64,000 nt of DNA from Parvularcula maris. GTDB taxonomy: Bacteria > Pseudomonadota > Alphaproteobacteria > Caulobacterales > Parvularculaceae. Made by a program: the position numbers and the translations under genes. The stretch lies in NCBI RefSeq assembly GCF_024505085.1, contig NZ_JANIBC010000003.1, positions 82,382-146,381 on the forward strand, given 5' to 3'. Below, one piece after another: positions 46,510-53,819 of the stretch (positions are counted from its first letter, which is position 1; each line of letters opens with the position of its first letter). The notes under the pieces are model-generated. The model worked only from the letters and a program-made list of their open reading frames with translations. It did no database searches and was not told where the DNA came from.

Positions 46510-47259
46510 TTAAAGGACTCCCGCTTCGTTCTTGAGTTTGTCGACCAGCTCGGCGACGCTTTCGACCTTGATGCCCGCCTCGCGCTTGGGCGGCTCGGTC
46601 ACTTTAAGCTTCTTGAGGCGCGGGGTGAGGTCCACGCCCATATCCGCAGCGGCCTTCTTGTCGAGCGGCTTCTTCTTCGCCTTCATGATGTTGGGCAGCG
46701 AAGCGTAGCGCGGCTCGTTGAGGCGAAGGTCGGTGGTGACCACGGCCGGAAGGTTGAGCGAGACGGTCTGAAGGCCGCCGTCGATCTCGCGGGTGACGTG
46801 GAGCTTGTCGCCCTCCTTCTTCACTTCCGATGCGAAGGTGCCCTGCGGCCAGCCAAGAAGGGCGGCGAGCATCTGGCCCGTCTGGTTGCGGTCGTCGTCA
46901 ATGGCCTGCTTGCCCATGATGACGAGGCCGGGCTGCTCTTCCTCGCAGACCTTTTGCAGGAGCTTGGCCACGGCCAGGCTCTCGACGTCCTCGTCGGCGG
47001 TCAGGAGGATACCCCGGTCGGCGCCCATGCCGAGGGCCTGGCGGATCTGCTCCTGCGCCTTGTCAGGGCCGACCGAGACCACGACGATCTCCTCCGCCGT
47101 GCCCGCCTCTTTCAGGCGCACGGCCTCCTCGACGGCGATCTCGTCGAAGGGGTTCATGGACATCTTGACGTTGGCAAGATCGACATCGGTCTGGTCGGAT
47201 TTGACCCGCACCTTCACATTGTAGTCGACCACCCGTTTGACCGGGACGAGAACCTTCAT
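46510..47259 (-). CDS. etfB: Electron transfer flavoprotein beta subunit
   Basis: Partner of EtfA; binds AMP. 249 residues with [19 protein letters not shown] at the N terminus and the beta-subunit signature [21 protein letters not shown], split across the ETF beta motif, plus [19 protein letters not shown]. It is the first gene of etfBA. In alphaproteobacteria it usually follows the cobalamin adenosyltransferase gene directly; here a CTERM gene lies in between. Confidence 0.97.
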   Translation of the reverse strand: MKVLVPVKRVVDYNVKVRVKSDQTDVDLANVKMSMNPFDEIAVEEAVRLKEAGTAEEIVVVSVGPDKAQEQIRQALGMGADRGILLTADEDVESLAVAKLLQKVCEEEQPGLVIMGKQAIDDDRNQTGQMLAALLGWPQGTFASEVKKEGDKLHVTREIDGGLQTVSLNLPAVVTTDLRLNEPRYASLPNIMKAKKKPLDKKAAADMGVDLTPRLKKLKVTEPPKREAGIKVESVAELVDKLKNEAGVL

Positions 47260-47447
47260 GGGCGTCTCTCCTTAGCTGGCATGTTCGTTCGTTGGGGCGG
47301 CTCTACGCCGGGCCGGTGGGGAGTGCAACGCGGTGAAGCGGAACGGCTTTCACAACGGCGCTTACCTCGACCTTCAAGCGGCACACTTCCTGCAAGGGCG
47401 CGGCTACGGACCTCGTTAAGGGTTCGGCAACCAGTAAGGAACCCTTG

Positions 47448-48104
47448 ATGAGAAAACTTCTCGCAACCAGTGCCGTCGCCCTTTTGACCAGTGCTTCGGC
47501 TCACGCCGCCGTTCTCGATTTCGAGGACTTTGGCACCACCAACGGCGATCTCGCCCCGGTGCTGATGGACTCGTTCGAAACGGATTTCGGCATCCGCTTC
47601 AGCTCGACCGACGGCATTCGCGTCGTGCAGGTCGGCGGCAGCCAGGACGGCTTCGCGCCGAACGATACGCCGAACCCGGCCAACGCGTTTGGTGACTTCT
47701 TCCTCGGCACCGCGTTCGACGACGCCCAGACCGACCTGACCATCGACTTCATCGGCGGCACCGCGGGCTACAGCTTCGATCTCGGCGACATCGACGACGA
47801 TGAGAGCTTCACCATCCAGACCTTCGGTGCAGGCGGTGTGCTGCTCGCCACGGACGTCATCAATTCGGGCGATCCGGGCACGGGCAACCAGTCGGTTTTC
47901 CGCTTCGGCAACTCCAATCTCGGTGCGCCGATCTTCCAGGTCGTCATCTCCGGCACGAGGGGCAGCAAACGTCTCGGCATCGCCTTCGACAACTTCAATA
48001 CGGTCAGCGACAACACCGTCCCGGTGCCCGCTGCGCTGCCGCTCTTCGGTGCAGCCCTCGCAGGCTACGGCGCGCTGAAGCGTCGCCGCAAAGCGCAAGG
48101 CTAG
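47448..48104 (+). CDS. Secreted VPxPA-CTERM sorting domain protein
   Basis: 218 residues: a signal peptide (MRKLLATSAVALLTSASAHA), a beta-sandwich-like body (VLDFEDFGTTNGD at its start), and the C-terminal sorting tail VPVPAALPLFGAALAGYGALKRRRKAQG, read as VPxPA motif, helix and Arg cluster. This is the VPLPA/PEP-CTERM class handled by exosortases. AAGGA precedes the ATG. It is inserted, on the opposite strand, between etfB and the cobalamin adenosyltransferase gene. Confidence 0.88.
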   Translation: MRKLLATSAVALLTSASAHAAVLDFEDFGTTNGDLAPVLMDSFETDFGIRFSSTDGIRVVQVGGSQDGFAPNDTPNPANAFGDFFLGTAFDDAQTDLTIDFIGGTAGYSFDLGDIDDDESFTIQTFGAGGVLLATDVINSGDPGTGNQSVFRFGNSNLGAPIFQVVISGTRGSKRLGIAFDNFNTVSDNTVPVPAALPLFGAALAGYGALKRRRKAQG

Positions 48105-48667
48105 TCTCCGCTAGCCCCGCCAGGCACCCAGAGGACCTCGCCGCCGCCGTCGCGGCTGGCCTTGCGGGCTGCTACAAAAAGGAAGTCCGACAGGCGGTTG
48201 AGGAAGGTGGGCACGGGGTCGGAGACCATGCTGCCCTCCTCGGCCAGCGCCCAGACGGCCCGCTCCGCACGCCTCGCGACAGCGCGGGCCAGGTGCAGGG
48301 GCGCGGCGCCTCCTGGTCCCGACGGGAGGACGAAGCTCTCCAACGGGGGCAGGGCGTCGTTGATCTCGTCGATCATGTCTTCGAGGCGAGCGATGCGCTC
48401 CGGCGCCAGCCGAAGCTCGCCCTTGATGGTCTTCGGTGTCGCAAGGTCCGCGCCCAGATCGAACAGGTCGTTCTGGATCGCCAGCAGCATGCCGCGTAGC
48501 TCATCGGTCTGCACCGCCGACAGCGCCATGCCGATGGCGGCGTTCAGCTCGTCCACCTCGCCGATGGCCACGATACGCGGGTGGGTCTTGGGAAGGCGCT
48601 CGCCGGTGACCACGCCGGTATCGCCGCCGTCGCCCGTGCGGGTGTAGATCTTGTTAAGGACGACCAC
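48101..48667 (-). CDS. Cob(I)alamin adenosyltransferase, PduO type
   Basis: Makes adenosylcobalamin from cob(I)alamin and ATP. 188 residues from a GTG at 48667. The PduO-type ATP site is KIYTRTGDGGDTGVVTGERLPK, split by KxxTRxGD; AIGEVDELNAAIG and NRLSDFLFVAARKA are further marks. Its 3' end overlaps the CTERM gene by four bases. It lies three bases downstream of the HIG1-like gene. Confidence 0.94.
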   Translation of the reverse strand: MVVLNKIYTRTGDGGDTGVVTGERLPKTHPRIVAIGEVDELNAAIGMALSAVQTDELRGMLLAIQNDLFDLGADLATPKTIKGELRLAPERIARLEDMIDEINDALPPLESFVLPSGPGGAAPLHLARAVARRAERAVWALAEEGSMVSDPVPTFLNRLSDFLFVAARKASRDGGGEVLWVPGGASGD

Positions 48668-48670
48668 GGC

Positions 48671-48877
48671 TTAGTTTCCGCGGGTCAGAAGATAGACCAG
48701 CAGCATCAGAAGCGCCACGGCGATGGCCTGAGCCGTCACCCTCGCCCGCATCAGCTTGTTCGAGTTCTTGGCCGCGAAATCACCGCCCTTGGCCAGGGAG
48801 TAGATGCCCGCGAACAGGAAGCCGAGGGTCACCAGAAGGGCGAGGGGGATCAGTGCGTAGAGTAGGACGCCGGTCAT
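48671..48877 (-). CDS. HIG1-domain twin-transmembrane protein
   Basis: 68 residues with two membrane helices (about 5-28 and 46-64) linked by SLAKGGDFAAKNSNKLMRARVTAQ, the hypoxia-induced (HIG_1_N) pattern. Alphaproteobacterial members stand next to cobalamin adenosyltransferase and etfBA, as here. Mitochondrial relatives associate with respiratory complexes; a similar role is inferred. Confidence 0.88.
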   Translation of the reverse strand: MTGVLLYALIPLALLVTLGFLFAGIYSLAKGGDFAAKNSNKLMRARVTAQAIAVALLMLLVYLLTRGN

Positions 48878-48923
48878 GGGCTCTCCCTGAGGTTAGCTGG
48901 GTTCCACCGGCGCCTGTGACAGA

Positions 48924-49055
48924 TCACGCGATGAAAATGAAGAAGATCGCAAACAGCAAGATGGCGGTGAGGGCCGTCGAAATCACGAAGGTGCGCCACT
49001 GCATCGCACGGTTGGAGCCCTGACGGGCTTCGGTCTTGGTCAGATGCTCTTCCAC
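48924..49055 (-). CDS. Small single-helix membrane protein, 43 aa
   Basis: From a GTG at 49055 with AAAGGACC upstream, 43 residues: a charged start with TEARQGSNRAMQW and a C-terminal membrane helix (TFVISTALTAILLFAIFFIFIA). The TEARQG motif before a C-terminal helix is common to short alphaproteobacterial membrane proteins. A longer in-frame start at 49172 lacks support. It stands just upstream of the HIG1-like gene on the same strand. Confidence 0.6.
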   Translation of the reverse strand: MEEHLTKTEARQGSNRAMQWRTFVISTALTAILLFAIFFIFIA

Positions 49056-49219
49056 GAGAGGGTCCTTTCGTCCCGCTTCCCGCGGGATTGCCTGATCTTG
49101 CCTAGAAAACGAGGAGAACGCTTGCTTTGTTCCGTGAGGTCGGGTGAACTTTGACGAGGCGTTTGCGCGCATGGGGGCGGATGAACCGCTCCGGCCGAGG
49201 CAGCAGAGAGGGGCGGGGC

Positions 49220-50506
49220 ATGACCTCTGAAGTGGTCCTGATGAACAGGCAGGCGGTGGCCATGGCCGCCGACAGCGCCGTGACGATCACCGGCGGCGGC
49301 TATCTCAAGACCTACCAGTCGGTGGACAAGCTCTTCCCGCTGGTCGACGGCCAGCCCATCGGCGTGATGATCTACAACAATGCCGAGCTGATGAGCACGC
49401 CCTGGGAGACGGTGATCTCCCTCTACCGCGACCAGGCGAGGGGCAGGGCGCCGCTCGATTCGCTGGAGGCCTACTCCCGCGACTTCATGCACTTCCTGTC
49501 CGGCAACACCGAGCTCTTCAGCCAGGAGCACCAGGACACCGAGTTCTTCAAGCATGTCGCCGTGGTGCTCTCGATCGTCGCGGACGATTTCGACTTCCAG
49601 CTTCAGCAGCTCCAGCAGTCCCAGGCGGGCCGCGTGCGCGACCACGTCTCGGCCTGCTTCGCCTATGTGGTGGACGAGCTCTACGGCGACCTCACCCGCA
49701 ACCTCGACGGCAGCGCGCGGGGCCGCCTCGACGTCTTCCCCGAGGGGACGGAAGCGCAGCTCCTGCGGCGCTATGGGGCGGAAGTAGACGAGCTGATCGG
49801 CTCGCTCATCGCGGCTCTCAAGAACGAGTTCCCGATGCTCTCCGTCAGCCAGGAGAGCACCGCGCGCCTCCGCGACATCGCTGTCATGTCGGTCACCCAG
49901 GACGCCTTCTTCGAGCACTATACGGGCGTGGTGTTCGCGGGCTTCGGACGCTCGGACAAGTTTCCTTCGATGAGGAGCTATCTCTGCTCCACCATCGTCA
50001 TGGGCACGCTCAAGCACCGCATGGACCGCGCGCAGGACATGACCGCGGATTCAGGTCCTGTCATCGCGCCCTTCGCCCAGGACCGAATGATCCGCACCTT
50101 CCTCACCGGCATGGACACCCAGCTGCGCATGTTCCTCTTCGGCGAGACGCTGAAGCTTTCCAGCCACCTGGTCTCCGACGTCATCGGCCGGGCGCCGGGC
50201 ATGAACGACGAGCAGCGGGCACGGCTGCTGCACGACTACTCGGAGGGCAATCTGGCGGGGGCGCTCAGGTCCTTCTTCGGCGCGGTGGACCAGTTCCAGT
50301 ACCGCACCCACACCATGCCGATCCTGCGCGCCGTGGGGGTCCTGCCCAAGAAAGAGCTCGGCGAGACCGCCGCCTCCCTCATCAAGCTCAACTCCTTCCA
50401 GCAGAAGGTGATGCATTCGGTGGAGACCGTCGGCGGGCCGATCAGCCTCGCCACCATCTCCCGCTCGGAGGGCATGGTGATGGGCAAGGAACGGGCGCAG
50501 CTCTAA
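49220..50506 (+). CDS. Putative proteasome/HslV-like threonine Ntn hydrolase, long form
   Basis: 428 residues from the ATG at 49220 (GAGGGGCGGGG upstream). Codon 2 is Thr, so Met removal would expose Thr1. Counting from it: Thr1, Asp17 in AMAADSAVT, Thr21, Lys36 in SVDKLFPL and the turn IGVMIYNNAELM. HslV has Thr1, Asp17, Thr21, Lys33 and a Gly-rich turn in the same order. This supports an Ntn-hydrolase fold with a threonine nucleophile. At about 430 residues it is far longer than HslV (about 175) or Anbu (about 250); the C-terminal half is helical and unrecognised. A 146-aa gene follows 22 bases later. No HslU, Clp or Mpa ATPase is nearby. Target and function are unknown. Confidence 0.7.
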   Translation: MTSEVVLMNRQAVAMAADSAVTITGGGYLKTYQSVDKLFPLVDGQPIGVMIYNNAELMSTPWETVISLYRDQARGRAPLDSLEAYSRDFMHFLSGNTELFSQEHQDTEFFKHVAVVLSIVADDFDFQLQQLQQSQAGRVRDHVSACFAYVVDELYGDLTRNLDGSARGRLDVFPEGTEAQLLRRYGAEVDELIGSLIAALKNEFPMLSVSQESTARLRDIAVMSVTQDAFFEHYTGVVFAGFGRSDKFPSMRSYLCSTIVMGTLKHRMDRAQDMTADSGPVIAPFAQDRMIRTFLTGMDTQLRMFLFGETLKLSSHLVSDVIGRAPGMNDEQRARLLHDYSEGNLAGALRSFFGAVDQFQYRTHTMPILRAVGVLPKKELGETAASLIKLNSFQQKVMHSVETVGGPISLATISRSEGMVMGKERAQL

Positions 50507-50528
50507 CCGGCGAATAGGGATAAGACAG

Positions 50529-50969
50529 ATGGCAGACCGGCTGAAAGACATCTGGGACGGCTTCGCAAGAAGCACCCACGCGCGCCTCACCACCACCGAG
50601 CTGAGCCCGCTTTCGAGGCCCTCCGGCACGGACCGGGCCGAGCAGGAGCTCGAGCTGACCCTGTCCGGCAGAAACGCCAGCCCCGAAGGCCACGAGGCGG
50701 TGCGGGCCGCCCTCGACACGCTGCACCGCGACATCGAGAGCAAGGCCAAGCGCAAGCGCCGCCCCCGCCGGGGCGAGGGCGCCAGCTACAGCGCGGGGGA
50801 CGAGCCGCAGAGCTACGAGCTGCGCAGCGGTCTCGACGAGCAGCTCCTCGCCGACCTCCAGTTCACCGAGGCTCGCGTACGCCGCTCAGGCTCCGACTAC
50901 CTCACCTTCGCCCGCGCCAAGCAGGACGCCTGGGGCCGGAAGCGCAAGAAGTTCTTGGGGATCTTCTAG
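50529..50969 (+). CDS. Hypothetical partner of the Ntn-like protein
   Basis: 146 residues with no signal or membrane helix. N-terminal helix (MADRLKDIWDGFARSTHARL), a helical middle (GHEAVRAALDTLHRDIESKAKRK), then a basic run KRKRRPRRGEG near 72-82, and a C-terminal helical part rich in Arg/Lys (EARVRRSGSDYLTFARAKQ). No family is recognised. The 22-bp gap and shared strand make co-expression with the preceding gene likely; it could be a substrate, adaptor or nucleic-acid-binding partner. Confidence 0.65.
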   Translation: MADRLKDIWDGFARSTHARLTTTELSPLSRPSGTDRAEQELELTLSGRNASPEGHEAVRAALDTLHRDIESKAKRKRRPRRGEGASYSAGDEPQSYELRSGLDEQLLADLQFTEARVRRSGSDYLTFARAKQDAWGRKRKKFLGIF

Positions 50970-50977
50970 CGTACAAG

Positions 50978-51055
50978 GTAGGGCGGGCGGCGCAGCCGAC
51001 CGCGTTCGGTGCAAGGCGTATACAGAAGCGCGGTCGGCTCCGCCGCCTGCCCTAC
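50978..51055. repeat. Family-3 palindromic repeat, copy 2
   Basis: Arms GTAGGGCGGGCGGCG and CGCCGCCTGCCCTAC bracket GCAGCCGACCGCG and CGCGGTCGGCTC, making a long imperfect palindrome just after the 146-aa gene. It could act as its transcription end. Confidence 0.75.
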
Positions 51056-51070
51056 AGGCTGGGACACACC

Positions 51071-51149
51071 GTAGGGTGGACGCGAGCAGCGGCCACCTTG
51101 CAGCGCTGAGTCCCTACGAGAGGTGGCCGCCTGTCGGCGTCCACCCTAC
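51071..51149. repeat. Family-3 variant palindrome, copy 3
   Basis: GTAGGGTGGACGC (51071-51083) pairs perfectly with GCGTCCACCCTAC (51137-51149); inner arms GGCCACC and GGTGGCC also pair. A half copy starting GTAGGGTGGACGC lies near 3458. It is in tandem with copy 2. Confidence 0.75.
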
Positions 51150-51180
51150 GAACTTGGTCCTGCTGCCCTTTACGAACTGT

Positions 51181-52314
51181 CTAACCGCCGCCGGGCACCT
51201 TGTTCACCGGCACCTCGCGCAGATCCTCCACAGGAGCCATGGGCGGCGCGATCAATGCCTTCTTTCGAGCCTCCTCCGCCTCCGCCGCGCGCAACACGGC
51301 CAGGGCTTCAAGGCGCCGCTCGGCATCCTCGCGGATCGCCCCAGCGAAGAGGTTCTTGCCGTCGGGATACCACGGCCCGCCGAACAGGCTGGGTCGGCGC
51401 AGGCCGGACGGCGGCTCGCCATGGAGCAGAAGGCCATCCTCGCAGCGAGCCTCCGGCTCAAAGGAAAGGCCGGGGCTGCCCGCAACGAAGGCTTGGACTT
51501 TCTCGCTCAAAGGGGGCGGCGCGCAGAGCTTGGCGGCGCCTTGGGAGGGTACGAACTCGCCCCGCTTGGACACTGCCAGCGTGCGGGTGGTCAGGCGCTC
51601 GCGATAGGCCTCGAAACGCTCGTCCACCGGCACGAAAGCCACCACGCAGCGGGGCTCGTCAGGCGCCTCGCAGGCTACCCCCGCAAAACCCGACCGGGTA
51701 AGGGGCAGGCCCACGGCGTAGACCCCTGCAACCCGCTTAGAGAGGGCCTCGTCCGAAGCCACCCGGCGCAGAAACAGCCTACCGATCAGCAGCGCCCCGT
51801 CATCGTAGCCGGCAAGGATGATCGGGGTCTCGGTACCGACCTCCACGAGGAACTGATCGAAGGCGGCCTCGATATCCTCATAGGCGGTGTGGCGAGAGGC
51901 GGTGCCGGGGTGCTTCTGGGTGAAGCGGGAATAGAGGGTCGGCTGGCGGTAGCGGGGCGCGTGGAGCCGGGCGATACCGGCGAACGGAGAGGTATCGGCC
52001 GGTACCTGTTTTTCCTGCAAGAACAGCTCCTGCTCGGTATCGCTAACCGGCGCGTTCCACTCCTCGCTGCTGCGGAAGACATTGGCGTGCACGACGAAGG
52101 CCGCCGCCTCTGCGCTGCCCTCCCCGCGGAGGAACCAGGCATCGTCCTCCTCGTAATAGGGCGCGGGCGGGGGGGTGTAGGCCTCATAGGTGCGGTCGGG
52201 GTTGAGGAAGGTGAGCGTGATCTGCCGCTCGAAGCGCAAGACCAGCCCTGCCGCGAGTGCACAGACCAGCACGAACCCCGCCAAGGCCCAGAGAAAATGG
52301 TGCCGCTTTGCCAT
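51181..52314 (-). CDS. DUF3089-like alpha/beta hydrolase with altered nucleophile
   Basis: 377 residues from the ATG at 52314, with one N-terminal membrane helix (about 7-26) and the rest probably periplasmic. DUF3089 marks are AFVVHANVFRSSEEWNAPVSD, ARLHAPRYRQP and AYEDIEAAFDQFL. At the nucleophile elbow, where family members usually have GHSQG, this protein has GYDDG (169-173), so Asp171 replaces the Ser. The protein may be inactive or use an Asp nucleophile. A start at 52341 is possible. Confidence 0.75.
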   Translation of the reverse strand: MAKRHHFLWALAGFVLVCALAAGLVLRFERQITLTFLNPDRTYEAYTPPPAPYYEEDDAWFLRGEGSAEAAAFVVHANVFRSSEEWNAPVSDTEQELFLQEKQVPADTSPFAGIARLHAPRYRQPTLYSRFTQKHPGTASRHTAYEDIEAAFDQFLVEVGTETPIILAGYDDGALLIGRLFLRRVASDEALSKRVAGVYAVGLPLTRSGFAGVACEAPDEPRCVVAFVPVDERFEAYRERLTTRTLAVSKRGEFVPSQGAAKLCAPPPLSEKVQAFVAGSPGLSFEPEARCEDGLLLHGEPPSGLRRPSLFGGPWYPDGKNLFAGAIREDAERRLEALAVLRAAEAEEARKKALIAPPMAPVEDLREVPVNKVPGGG

Positions 52315-52434
52315 GGTTTCGCCCGTTCTACTCGTCATCACCTACAAGGTGTAAGCTAGCGCCTGTCACATTGCGCGCTAAGCCCCTACATGCAGCAGCT
52401 CAGATCACGGGCAAGAGGCTTGGCGGACGAAGAT

Positions 52435-53265
52435 ATGGCGAAGAAGCGGCAGGACAAAGCGAGGCGCAAGGGGCCTGAAGTCGGTGGCCCGGCGCTGAAG
52501 AAGCCGGGACCGCTGGCGAGCCTGCGCAACAGCTTCTTCGCCGGGGTGGTGATCGCAGCGCCGCTCCTCATCACCGCGGGGGTGATGTACTGGCTGATCA
52601 CCGGGCCGCTGGCGAGGGTCGACGGCACGGTTCAGAAGTGGCTGCCCGACGCGCTACTGCCGCCTGACTGGGCGGACTTGTACGTGCCCGGCTTCGGCAT
52701 TCTGGTGACGATCATCCTGCTCACGCTCTTGGGCGTCTTTGCCAAGAACGTGATCGGGCGGTTCTTCATCAGGCTCGGGGAGAGCGTGGTCGATTCGACG
52801 CCCCTGGTCAGGAACCTCTACGGCTTCTTCAAGAACGTCTTCGAGATGGCGCTGCAGCAGTCCGAGCAGTCCTTCAAGGAGGTGGCGCTGATCGAGTATC
52901 CGCGCCCCGGCCTCTGGACCCTGTGCTTCGTGGTCACCCGCACCAAGGGCGAGACGGCGCATGAGCTCACCGATATCGGCGCGGACATGACCACGGTCTT
53001 CGTACCCACCACGCCGAACCCGACCTCGGGCTTCATGCTCTTCGTGCCGCGCTCGAAGCTGCGCCTTCTGACCATGAGCGTCGAGGACGGCGCCAAGATG
53101 ATCTTCTCGGCCGGCCTCGTGACGCCGGAGTACCTCACCGAGGGCCAAGAAGCACCGACCGACCAAAGCACCAACAACGGCGCTTTCGGCTTCCTCAAAC
53201 GCCGTAAGCAGACGGACGACACCGAGCTGCAGGAAGCCTATGAGCGCGAGGTGGAGGCGGAGTAG
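52435..53265 (+). CDS. DUF502 family membrane protein
   Basis: 276 residues from the ATG at 52435; another ATG at 52390 would add 15. Two membrane helices (about 35-60 and 85-110) precede the family motif VVDSTPLVRNLYGFFKNVFE and the soluble part GLWTLCFVVTRTKG, VFVPTTPNPTSGFMLFVPRS. DUF502 proteins are widespread in bacteria and related to plant LCV-like proteins; the function is unknown. It is divergent from the DUF3089-like gene. Confidence 0.9.
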   Translation: MAKKRQDKARRKGPEVGGPALKKPGPLASLRNSFFAGVVIAAPLLITAGVMYWLITGPLARVDGTVQKWLPDALLPPDWADLYVPGFGILVTIILLTLLGVFAKNVIGRFFIRLGESVVDSTPLVRNLYGFFKNVFEMALQQSEQSFKEVALIEYPRPGLWTLCFVVTRTKGETAHELTDIGADMTTVFVPTTPNPTSGFMLFVPRSKLRLLTMSVEDGAKMIFSAGLVTPEYLTEGQEAPTDQSTNNGAFGFLKRRKQTDDTELQEAYEREVEAE

Positions 53266-53287
53266 CTTCCTTGCGCTACAGTGTTTT

Positions 53288-53325
53288 GGCGAACCCCGTG
53301 GTGTGGTTATCCGATCGGGGTTCGC
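53288..53325. other. Perfect hairpin between convergent genes
   Basis: GGCGAACCCCG (53288-53298) pairs with CGGGGTTCGCC (53315-53325) around a 16-base loop. It sits between the 3' ends of the DUF502 gene and the small AT-rich gene. There is no downstream T run on either strand, so it is not a classical intrinsic terminator. Confidence 0.6.
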
Positions 53326-53337
53326 CGATTGACGGTG

Positions 53338-53538
53338 TTAGATGTCGTCGCAGCTGACGAAGTAGTTTTCGCCGTTACACTCAACGATACAAACGGGGCC
53401 GCCGTTATAAACGGGGTTGTCGCAGATATCAGATGAGTTCCCTGCGTTCTGTAAGCAGTCTTGCTCTGACGAAGAGGATGCCAAAACAGAGTGAGGATTA
53501 AATAGCAGAAAGATAACCGATACAGTTGTGCTGATCAT
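53338..53538 (-). CDS. Small secreted Cys-rich protein in an AT-rich patch
   Basis: 66 residues from the ATG at 53538, which has GGAG six bases upstream. A signal peptide (MISTTVSVIFLLFNPHSVLA) precedes about 45 residues with five cysteines (QDCLQ, DICDN, GPVCIVECNG, VSCDD) and many Asn. The frame stays open upstream to 53676, which would add membrane-like sequence, but those starts lack a ribosome site. Base composition is clearly less GC-rich than all neighbours, suggesting recent arrival. Family unknown; a small toxin, inhibitor or surface peptide is possible. Confidence 0.5.
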   Translation of the reverse strand: MISTTVSVIFLLFNPHSVLASSSSEQDCLQNAGNSSDICDNPVYNGGPVCIVECNGENYFVSCDDI

Positions 53539-53819
53539 TACGATCTCCATCTCTACTGATAATTGATACGCAACTTGTTGGAAGTACATTATCAGCCCAC
53601 CGATCACCATATTGAACAAAATATCAATCGCAGTAAGCAAGGCTCTTCGCAGAGATAGCTCTTCTACTCCCCACAAGCGTACTACCCCGACCGCAGCCGC
53701 TTTCCCGCATTGTTCCGCCCGAAGAGGTCAGCCCTGAGTACCTTTCGCTAAACTCGTGAATTGATAGCATTAGAGACATCGGCAAGCGTGTAGAGCACCT
53801 GCCGACCTCAGTTCGATAT

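Noticed and set aside
49151..49219. Upstream start for the Ntn-like protein
   Set aside because: An in-frame start at 49151 exists, but the added residues are Arg/Gly-rich and unstructured, and the ATG at 49220 has the ribosome site and places Thr exactly where the family motif needs it.
53288..53325. Intrinsic terminator
   Set aside because: The stem is perfect but no T run follows on either strand, so it is listed only as a hairpin.
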